Shown piece by piece: positions 23,712 through 29,896 of a stretch of DNA of 29,896 bases. Made by a program: the position numbers and the translations under genes. Numbering within the stretch: position 1 is the stretch's first letter; each line of letters opens with the position of its first letter. Source of the DNA: JBCCGE01 sp039029455 (GTDB lineage Bacteria; Pseudomonadota; Gammaproteobacteria; Arenicellales; Poriferihabitantaceae); NCBI GenBank assembly GCA_039029455.1, contig JBCCGE010000038.1, forward strand, positions 1 to 29,896, given 5' to 3'. The notes under the pieces are model-generated. The model had not been told where the DNA came from, did not search any database, and was given only the letters and a program-made list of their open reading frames with translations.

Positions 23712-24953
23712 GTGGACCTGATCAATCTCATCTCAATTATTCTCTGTCTATCGGCGCTGTTCGCGTATCTGAACTTTCGATTTGTCGGTTTGCCCACAAC
23801 TATCGGTGTCATGCTGATTGCGCTCGCACTTTCGCTTTTACTAATTGTCGCAGGCATTTTCGGTGTATCCGGCATCCGTGAATATGCTGCGTCACTGCTG
23901 TCACAAATCGATTTCAACAAAGCACTGATGGACGGCATGCTGAGTCTCCTTCTGTTCGCCGGCGCGCTGCACGTCAGCACAAAAGACCTGGAAAAGATGA
24001 AATGGACTATTGGGTCTCTGGCAACAGTAGGGGTCGTGATATCCACATTCCTGACCGGAACGTTGATCTATTTTCTTCTGGGAATTTTAAATGTCGAGAT
24101 CCACTATATGTACTGCCTGCTATTCGGCGCACTGATCTCACCCACCGACCCTATTGCGGTTCTCTCAACTCTGAAGCAGGCGGGCATTGCCAAATCTCTG
24201 GAAACCAAAATTGCAGGAGAATCGCTGTTTAATGACGGCGTTGGTGTCGTTGTTTACGTTGTAATTCTCGGCATCGTGGTGTATCCGGAAAATGCGAGCG
24301 TCTCACACACTGCTCTTGTTTTTGCGCAGGAAGCTGTCGGCGGTATTGTTTTCGGATACCTGCTGGGAATGGCCGGCATATATCTTTTAAAAACCGTCGA
24401 CAACTATCAGGTTGAGGCGCTGATCACGCTTGCACTTGTCATCGGTGGCTACACACTGGCGCTGGCCCTGCATACATCCGGGCCGATCGCCGTGGTCATA
24501 ATGGGGCTGATCATCGGTAACCGCGGCCGCGCACAGGCGATGTCTGAACTGACCCGGGAACGCCTGGACAACTTCTGGGAACTGCTGGATGAAATGCTCA
24601 ACATTGTTCTGTTTGTACTGATCGGTCTCGAGGTGCTCATTCTTCAATTCCAACCCGCCTACTTAATCGCTGGCGTCCTCGCAATCCCTGTGGTCCTTGG
24701 AACACGATTGGTCAGTGTTGGAATACCGATTACGGTTCTGCGCGCTTTGGGAACTCGAGATTTTTCTGACCACGTTATTAAAATTCTGACCTGGGGTGGC
24801 ATACGAGGTGGCATATCGGTTGCTTTGGCACTCAGCCTGCCGGAGGGCCCGGAACGCGCCGCCTTTCTGCTGATGACATACTGCATTGTTATATTCTCGA
24901 TCACCGTGCAGGGTCTAACCATCGGTCGCGTTGCCAGGAAACTGAGCAACTAG
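23712..24953 (+). CDS. Na+/H+ antiporter, CPA1 (NhaP-like) family
   Basis: The start is proposed at the GTG 23712, giving the normal V-D-L-I-N-L-I-S-I-I-L beginning of TM1. The frame is open upstream to 23571, but those residues are hydrophilic and unlike the family. The product of about 413 residues has a dozen membrane segments and the core transport motifs FGALISPTDPIAVL (antiporter TDP) and GESLFNDGVGVV (ND pair), plus TWGGIRGGISVALALSLP near the C-terminus, a highly conserved CPA1 block. It exchanges Na+ (or K+) for protons and helps pH and salt balance, which suits a marine host. No cytoplasmic regulatory tail is present. No clear Shine-Dalgarno is seen. Confidence 0.85.
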   Translation: MDLINLISIILCLSALFAYLNFRFVGLPTTIGVMLIALALSLLLIVAGIFGVSGIREYAASLLSQIDFNKALMDGMLSLLLFAGALHVSTKDLEKMKWTIGSLATVGVVISTFLTGTLIYFLLGILNVEIHYMYCLLFGALISPTDPIAVLSTLKQAGIAKSLETKIAGESLFNDGVGVVVYVVILGIVVYPENASVSHTALVFAQEAVGGIVFGYLLGMAGIYLLKTVDNYQVEALITLALVIGGYTLALALHTSGPIAVVIMGLIIGNRGRAQAMSELTRERLDNFWELLDEMLNIVLFVLIGLEVLILQFQPAYLIAGVLAIPVVLGTRLVSVGIPITVLRALGTRDFSDHVIKILTWGGIRGGISVALALSLPEGPERAAFLLMTYCIVIFSITVQGLTIGRVARKLSN

Positions 24954-25055
24954 AAATCTATGACGGGTTGCGACCGAAAACTCAACGGTACTATTGAACA
25001 TCGAACTTAATCTCCACCTTTTTCAGAACTTGTCCATCCGTACAATCAACTCATC

Positions 25056-26201
25056 ATGAAAGCACACGGCCTAAATCCAAGAATACGTAAGTCCCCTTTC
25101 TTTGCTTCGTCTGTCAAGTACGGCGCGACTGAATTTCACCCGTATAACGGCATGTGGATGCCGGTTGGCTATGACACCCCGGTCAACGAGTACTGGAACA
25201 CGATTGAACGCGCGGGATTGTGGGATGTAGCCGTGCAACGTTGTGTGCAGATCAAGGGACCGGACGCGGAAGCTTTTACCAATCTGCTGACACCGAGGGA
25301 TGTCAGAAAGGTATCTGTGGGTCAGTGCCGTTACCTCATAATGACCAACCAGGACGGCGGCATACTCAATGATCCGGTAATGCTGCGAATGGCAGACGAT
25401 TGTTTCTGGCTATCAACGGCTGATGCCGATATGTATCTGTGGGCGAAAGGTGTCTCTGCCTACTCCAGTCACAATATCGAAGTCTCTACGCCCCACGTTT
25501 ATCCGCTGCAAATTCAGGGTCCGCTGTCGCCAACCATTGTAGCTTCGGTATTTGGTGACGATATCTATGATCTAAAGTATTACCACTGGATGAACGCATC
25601 AGTACAGGGTATCGACGTTGTCATTTCCCGTACCGGATTCAGTTCCGAAGTCGGCTTTGAGGTTTACCTGCTCGGTTACGAGCGCGGTGATGAACTTTGG
25701 GAAATCATCATGAAAACAGGCCAGCCACTTGGTCTGGCACCCGGTTCGCCGAATCGTATCCGCAGAATTGAAGGCGGTGTTCTGGACTACGGCAGTGACA
25801 TGACAGCGGAGGAAAATCCGCTCGAAACCGGCATGGAACGTTTGATAAATTTTGACAAAGCAGACTTTCTCGGCAAACGCGCACTCGAATCGATTCAAGA
25901 TAAAGGCATCAGTCGAAAAACTACCGGCGTATTCTTTGACGGTCAACCGTTTGAGAAGAACAACGAGCATCGGTGGACCGTAACCTGCGATGGAGCGAAC
26001 GTCGGTGTCATCACTTCAGCTGTCCATTCACCCAGACTCGACCGCAATATCGGATTTGGCTTAATCGATGTGCCGTATTGCGAACCCGGCACCCTGCTGC
26101 GCGCTCAGACTACGGAAGGAGAGCGAGCAGTCGAGACCACCACATTGCCGTTTATCGACCCCGAAAAGAGAATACCGCGTGCGGATCTCCGAAAAACCTG
26201 A
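25056..26201 (+). CDS. GcvT-family aminomethyltransferase, DmdA-like (DMSP demethylase type)
   Basis: The 381-residue product follows the folate-binding GcvT fold. Blocks characteristic of dimethylsulfoniopropionate demethylase DmdA and its near relatives are easy to see: LNPRIRKSPFF, WDVAVQRCVQIKGPDA, LTPRDVRKVSVGQCRYL, GGILNDPVML, FWLSTADADMYLWAKG, LQIQGPLSP, and IRRIEGGVLDYGSD. DmdA transfers a methyl group from DMSP to tetrahydrofolate, giving methylmercaptopropionate. Relatives act on other methyl donors such as dimethylglycine, so the substrate is an inference. It stands alone, and no dmdBCD genes are in the window. The ATG has no strong Shine-Dalgarno. Confidence 0.75.
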   Translation: MKAHGLNPRIRKSPFFASSVKYGATEFHPYNGMWMPVGYDTPVNEYWNTIERAGLWDVAVQRCVQIKGPDAEAFTNLLTPRDVRKVSVGQCRYLIMTNQDGGILNDPVMLRMADDCFWLSTADADMYLWAKGVSAYSSHNIEVSTPHVYPLQIQGPLSPTIVASVFGDDIYDLKYYHWMNASVQGIDVVISRTGFSSEVGFEVYLLGYERGDELWEIIMKTGQPLGLAPGSPNRIRRIEGGVLDYGSDMTAEENPLETGMERLINFDKADFLGKRALESIQDKGISRKTTGVFFDGQPFEKNNEHRWTVTCDGANVGVITSAVHSPRLDRNIGFGLIDVPYCEPGTLLRAQTTEGERAVETTTLPFIDPEKRIPRADLRKT

Positions 26202-26219
26202 TGTGTTTGATCCCAGACT

Positions 26220-26588
26220 CTAAAGATCGCGAACGGCAACGACAGTAATTTCAATCAGCCAGTGGCCGCCCAGCCCCACACCGACACAGGCCCGGTGCGG
26301 CCAGGCGTCGGGATCGGGTCCTATCCACTGAGTCCAGACCTCATCCATCATCGGTTTGTCTTCGATATCGGCAAGAAAAATCTGCGCGGACACAATCCTG
26401 CTTTTATCTGAGTGCTGTTCTCTCAGGTCATTATCAAGATTTGCCAGCGCCTGTTTTGTCTGATCCACGATATCTAGAGATTCATTCGTTGCAGTGGCTA
26501 CGACCCACACGAGGTCCTTATAAGCTGACGATACGCTGCGACCTGTTGGCGCTCCACCGCGGACACGGTGTATAACTCTACTGTCCAT
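26220..26588 (-). CDS. RidA/YjgF-family protein (enamine/imine deaminase)
   Basis: The ATG at 26588 has GGAG 6 bases upstream and lies 10 bases after the stop of the GFA-domain gene, so the two are an operon. The 122-residue product has the RidA fold, with the substrate-binding Arg in PHRACVGVGL and the Glu in WLIEITVVAV. RidA proteins hydrolyse reactive enamines and imines formed by PLP enzymes or related reactions. This copy belongs to a divergent branch, with a longer middle region (QIFLADIEDKPMMDEVWTQWIGPD). Its specific substrate is unknown. Confidence 0.8.
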   Translation of the reverse strand: MDSRVIHRVRGGAPTGRSVSSAYKDLVWVVATATNESLDIVDQTKQALANLDNDLREQHSDKSRIVSAQIFLADIEDKPMMDEVWTQWIGPDPDAWPHRACVGVGLGGHWLIEITVVAVRDL

Positions 26589-26598
26589 GTTGTCTCCG

Positions 26599-27000
26599 TC
26601 AGCCTGATGTGATTCGCTCATTGTACTGAGGCAGGTCGTCCACTATGTCGTACCAGGCTGCTTTGGAACCTGCATAAATATGTGCGGTTGGACGCACCCC
26701 CGGCTCTCCGTCAACGCTGCCAAGAACAAGTGAGGTTACCTGACCGCCATAGGTTCCTGCCACTGTAGAACCGCATCTTGAACAAAAACACCAGCCCGCG
26801 GTGGACGGCATCTCATACACCCGAATACAGTCCTCCCCGGCGTCCCATTTAAAGTGTTTCGGATTCAGGTCGGCATAGGTAGCGAACGCCGCCCCATGCT
26901 GCTTGCGACATAGTGAGCAGTGACAATGATCGGCGTCCGAGAGTGCCCCGTCCACCGAATAGCGAACATATCCACACAGACAACTACCTTTGATAGTCAT
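26599..27000 (-). CDS. GFA-family (glutathione-dependent formaldehyde-activating enzyme-like) zinc protein
   Basis: This compact 133-residue protein has the Zn-binding signature of the family: GSCLCG, then CHCSLCRKQHGAAFATY, and finally CFCSRCGS. True GFA proteins accelerate the reaction of formaldehyde with glutathione, but many members have unproven roles. The start codon ATG at 27000 gives MTIKGSCLCG, a typical N-terminus. It is first in a two-gene operon with the RidA-family gene. The region 27001-27118 upstream has no recognised site. Confidence 0.85.
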   Translation of the reverse strand: MTIKGSCLCGYVRYSVDGALSDADHCHCSLCRKQHGAAFATYADLNPKHFKWDAGEDCIRVYEMPSTAGWCFCSRCGSTVAGTYGGQVTSLVLGSVDGEPGVRPTAHIYAGSKAAWYDIVDDLPQYNERITSG

Positions 27001-27118
27001 AATGGAACCTGCCTTTTAGTGAGTACTGAACAATCAATGCTAGCACTTACCGTCGGTCCAAAGAGCAAGCGTAAACCCGCCTCTTGTCCGGACTCAATTT
27101 TTCAATAACTCAACACTT

Positions 27119-27748
27119 TTAGTCAAAAAATTCATTCAAAGCTTTGTAGTCATTCGGGTAGACATCAGTTTTTACAACGTCAACCAGTCTTTCTTCGACA
27201 AAACAATGATATTCCGGCACACTGCCGTTACGCAGAATGGCAGGCTGATCGTCGATAACAGATCGAGCGACATCCTCTCGTATCAATCTGTTTTTGCAAC
27301 CCGCCAGTGGCAATTCTTTTTCTGCCAGATACTGATCAAGTCGCTCAATATTAACAATCCGGTCATAAGCGGACACGTCAAGTTCTAAGGTTTGCGGCAC
27401 AAGATGGTGCTGATAGTTCGTCTCCGATAGCTGCGCCATGATTTCAATGAAACCGGAAAACAAAGATTCGCCCAAATGAATGGATTTATCACTGTCCGCA
27501 TGAATCCATTCCTCGTTGTCTTGATTACCCGGGTCAATAACAATCCGTGAGAAAAATGAAACCAGCCTGCGACAAGGATCTCTGACAATAAGTACTTTTT
27601 CATATCCTTTGAAACGCGACGAGAAAACTTCATGAGGAGGTACTCTCTGGTACGACTCTTTGCCAAGTTAATTCATAACCCATTGCCGAACAGTCGAACA
27701 ACCACATTTAGGCTGGATCGAAAAAATGAGCCTGTCTACGGATATCAC
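27119..27748 (-). pseudogene. Sulfotransferase family gene interrupted by an in-frame TAA
   Basis: From a GTG at 27748 the frame reads ISVDRLIFSIQPKCGCST, the PAPS-binding loop of the family, and continues VRQWVMN. Codon 27 is TAA (27668-27670). The same frame then carries on with KGYEKVLIVRDPCRRLVSF, the second PAPS motif, and runs to 27119, ending NEFFD. Total length (about 209 residues) equals that of the intact sulfotransferase at 9289-9885. The part after the stop has ATG 27475 as a possible internal start but would lack the first binding loop. A recent nonsense mutation is the simplest explanation; readthrough or a sequence error are alternatives. Confidence 0.65.
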
Positions 27749-27865
27749 AAAGTTGTAAAACGACGTATGTATTCTTGAGATAGAGATCTGTTTTGACAGA
27801 GCCTGAGAATGACTTATCCACCGTCTGCCCGGAGGTTTAGCTGTCCGTCTGAATTGGCGTTGGCT

Positions 27866-28447
27866 CTATCGGGACGTCATTAACAAAATGTTCCCACCGT
27901 GCCTGATCTTTTCGTGCTTCGCCATCGGGCGTTTGTCTACCGTTCTGTAGCCGTGTTTCTCGTACAACTTCACCGCACCCAGATTTTCCTCAAGACAATA
28001 CAAACTTTTGGTTTCAAAACCTTCGCTTGACGCCAGCTTATGAAAGTGTGTCAAAAGCCGTGAGGCCAGACCCTGTCGAAGACATTCGGCATTCACCGCC
28101 AGTACGTGCAGGTAGTAGGTTCCCTTTGCCGGCATCTCATCAAATGGCTCCTCGAGGTAGTAACGATCTCTGGGAATAAGCGGATTGTAATCAAACGATA
28201 AAAAGGTATCCCAGGGAAAGCTCTGCATACCGGCTACCACGCCTTCATCTGTCTCGATCACGCAGTACGTCCTGTAACTCTCGTAAGAACCCGGATCTTT
28301 CATTTCGTTACAGATAATGTCTTCAACAGACTGTTCCAGACCTTCGTACAACGCTTCATTGATGCCGTCTTGTGCTTCAAGCCTGAATCGCGTGAGATCA
28401 GGAATGTCTCTTTCCTCAGCCGGTCTTACTTTCAGCACGCTGTTCAT
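27866..28447 (-). CDS. GNAT-family N-acetyltransferase
   Basis: The ATG at 28447 gives NSVLKVRPAEERDIPDLTRFRLEAQDG, the expected GNAT beta1-alpha1 start; a start 51 codons earlier adds residues without family resemblance. The acetyl-CoA-binding region follows YYLHVLAVNAECLRQGLASRLLTHF (motif A, RQGLAS), and the C-terminus has SLYCLEENLGAVKLYEKHGYRTVD (motif B), both well conserved. Length (193) is normal. A GNAT of this kind acetylates an amino group on a small molecule or protein; the acceptor cannot be named. It is transcribed alone. No strong ribosome-binding site is seen. Confidence 0.8.
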   Translation of the reverse strand: MNSVLKVRPAEERDIPDLTRFRLEAQDGINEALYEGLEQSVEDIICNEMKDPGSYESYRTYCVIETDEGVVAGMQSFPWDTFLSFDYNPLIPRDRYYLEEPFDEMPAKGTYYLHVLAVNAECLRQGLASRLLTHFHKLASSEGFETKSLYCLEENLGAVKLYEKHGYRTVDKRPMAKHEKIRHGGNILLMTSR

Positions 28448-28806
28448 TCTTGTAGCTGTCGTTCTGTCTGGGTTCACTATGAGCACTTCACGACGATACC
28501 TACCTCGATCATCACTATTAACCTGATCGGGTTCAACGATCACGTCGGTTACAGCCCTATAGTACCTTCTATTGTCTGTGGAAGTTCTGACGTGAAACAA
28601 AGCAACAGTCAGATCCGCAAACTAACCGAACGACACAAAATGCACCTTTTCACACGAGTCTGAATTGCAGACTGCTTTGTCAGACGTAACAGTATAGAAT
28701 GCACGGGCCTGATCATCCGGTGCCCGAGGGGGGCGCGGATTCACTTCCGAATTCCTTAGCCGTCCAGCGACCATACGGCCGACCCTTTACTCGAGGTACA
28801 TTACCA
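28448..28806. other. Intergenic region without a recognised gene
   Basis: Open frames here are short and do not resemble proteins. The segment would hold the divergent promoters of the GNAT gene and the small lipoprotein gene; no strong -10/-35 pair or dyad stands out. Confidence 0.5.
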
Positions 28807-29100
28807 ATGAAATACAAATATGCCCTCTTACTGACAGGTATTCTGATGCTCGGTGGGTGCGAGTTTCCCGACAAGGAAAAAATGAACAGTCAGCTGGTTC
28901 AGAGTGGCATGGCGGCAGCTGATGCAGAATGCTATTCGAACCTGCTTGCCGACGCAATTGACGCCAAGGTCTACAACGAGATTGCTCTGAATATGAGCCT
29001 TGGCGAAACCGAGAAATCGGCGGTCAATCGGGCGAGAAGAAAATATGGAGCCGAATTCAAGGCACCTTTGGAGAAAGCCCGAAAAGACTGTACGGGATAA
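28807..29100 (+). CDS. Small lipoprotein of unknown function
   Basis: The ATG at 28807 (GAGG about 10 bases upstream) gives a lipoprotein signal, KYKYALLLTGILMLGGC, with lipobox L-G-G-C and C18 as the lipidated residue. Upstream in-frame residues are not signal-like. The mature part is about 80 residues, mostly helical and charged, with one cysteine pair candidate (AECYSN, and the terminal KDCTG). It is probably anchored in the outer membrane; the residue after Cys is Glu, not Asp. I do not recognise the family. It is likely monocistronic. Confidence 0.7.
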   Translation: MKYKYALLLTGILMLGGCEFPDKEKMNSQLVQSGMAAADAECYSNLLADAIDAKVYNEIALNMSLGETEKSAVNRARRKYGAEFKAPLEKARKDCTG

Positions 29101-29760
29101 ATCGAGTCGCAGTTCTCTGCTCAGATCCTCTGTGTAAACTCGCGACGCACGACTCCATAATACCATTGGAGATTCACAACCGGATTAGTAGTCGCACTGA
29201 ACTACGATATTCGCATAAAGCCCGCAATTGAGAGGCCGGTGACGGTAATCACCTCGCCTCTGCAAACAGCCGTGCGCTACTTACACTCGTCCAGTTCTTG
29301 TCGCGCGCAAGATACCGAACTCCGATACAAAAATCAGTCCTCTCGTATCAAACTGCTGTGCGCTGTCACGGTTGTCCATTCTTTGTGTGCTGTTTTCACT
29401 ATCGGTTAGCAAATATATCGTCACCCGATTGGGATCACTTGCACCAGTTTTTCTCATGAAGACAAAGATTCCCGAAGAATGGTTTGGTGTCTACGTGTCC
29501 CCTTGTGGGGAAGAATGTCTTGGCGGAGTCACCCACCAACTTCAAGCAAGGGAAGGTCAGCACCTTCCAAGGGTCAGAAAGGACCAGATTATTTACATAC
29601 CTCCAATGCCGCAATGTTCCTGTGGAACGTACCGCGTTAGGGGGTGTGAGGCATGTTGGCCAAGTTCAACAAATTCTACAAAAACGCAGCACGCCACTGG
29701 AATGAGTGAGGGTCTACTGGAGAAGCATGTCAGTGTGTCGGTGAGCTCTTTGGTGGTGAG
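29101..29760. other. Stretch without a convincing gene
   Basis: Several overlapping open frames exist, but none has a good start, a known motif or coding-like composition. The base composition around 29400-29760 differs from the rest. An imperfect GC-rich inverted repeat at 29232-29260 (AGAGGC with GGTGA, then TCACC with GCCTCT) could form a hairpin with a 6-base loop; it has no T-run, so a terminator is unlikely. Confidence 0.5.
29232..29260. repeat. Imperfect GC-rich inverted repeat
   Basis: Two 5-base stems (GAGGC/GCCTC and GGTGA/TCACC) are separated by a small internal bulge around a CGGTAA loop. The role is unknown. Confidence 0.4.
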
Positions 29761-29896
29761 ATGCAGCTAAATGAAGATGTCGCACACAAATCGAATGAGG
29801 CTAGTGTCGTGACTGAACCTCTAGGTTTGACGGATGTTGGGACTAGGACTAACCAGGATGAGTCGTCGGACTGGTCATCGGCGGCGGAATTTCTAC
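29761..29896 (+). CDS. Possible partial ORF running off the window end
   Basis: From the ATG at 29761 one frame stays open to the last base and reads an acidic, hydrophilic peptide beginning MQLNEDVAHKSNEASVV. There is only a weak GGTGGTGAG upstream and no recognised motif. It may be the 5' end of a real gene or chance. Confidence 0.25.
   Translation, partial: MQLNEDVAHKSNEASVVTEPLGLTDVGTRTNQDESSDWSSAAEFL

Noticed and set aside
1942..27748. Reassignment of TAA to a sense codon
   Set aside because: TAA clearly ends gene A, the FAD oxidoreductase, the MFS gene, the intact sulfotransferase and dnaE2 at the expected lengths.
4300..29535. Single GGGTGA or TCACCC half-sites (for example near 4310, 13350, 24139, 26028 and 29531)
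   Set aside because: They lack the second arm at the right spacing and most lie inside coding sequence.
29372..29770. Cys-containing open frame of 132 codons
   Set aside because: No ribosome-binding site, no motif, odd composition and competing frames; not listed as a gene.

Overview
The window looks like about 30 kb of a marine-type gammaproteobacterial chromosome. The main pointers are a gammaproteobacterial SOS box (17 of 20 matches to the E. coli consensus) in front of a lexA-imuA-imuB-dnaE2 mutagenesis cassette, a DmdA-like demethylase, and many small accessory genes of the kind seen in free-living marine Proteobacteria. No rRNA, tRNA, CRISPR array or insertion sequence was seen. The taxonomy is inference only.

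Layout. (1) 1-2.5 kb, visibly AT-richer: two tandem paralogous exported proteins (A, B) with duplicated upstream DNA, then a Crp/Fnr-type regulator broken by one in-frame stop. (2) 2.5-6.1 kb: a Spy/CpxP-like periplasmic protein, a SAM methyltransferase, a proline racemase/hydroxyproline dehydratase family enzyme, and a divergent FAD oxidoreductase. (3) 6.1-9.9 kb: exported protein C, a doubtful HEAT-like ORF, an MFS transporter, a SRAP/YedK-type abasic-site protein and a sulfotransferase. (4) 10.0-16.05 kb: the SOS mutagenesis operon. (5) 16-21.2 kb: a doubtful lipoprotein, exported protein D with an exported neighbour, two DMT transporters, exported protein E and a LuxR-type regulator without a luxI. 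(6) 21.3-29.1 kb: two VOC proteins, a 2OG-Fe(II) dioxygenase, an uncharacterised ORF, a CPA1 Na+/H+ antiporter, a DmdA-like enzyme, RidA, a GFA-domain protein, an interrupted sulfotransferase, a GNAT and a small lipoprotein. The last 0.8 kb has no convincing gene.

The most interesting signal is a dispersed family of five short proteins (A-E). They share an RR-containing signal-like N-terminus ending in a W-x-K-P-x-V-x-x-x-x-L-P-[AS]-H-A block, but their C-terminal domains differ. Four of the five have a strong DNA dyad in the upstream region: A, B and the D operon share TCACCC-N4-GGGTGA, and E has a perfect 28-bp palindrome next to a LuxR-family gene. This suggests a jointly regulated set of secreted proteins with a special export or processing signal. 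I know of no characterised function for it.

A second theme is gene decay or recoding. A Crp/Fnr gene and a sulfotransferase each read as full length apart from one in-frame TAA, and two further loci (a DMT transporter and an unknown ORF) have a TAA just inside the apparent N-terminus. TAA is also an ordinary stop codon here, so simple nonsense mutation is the default reading.
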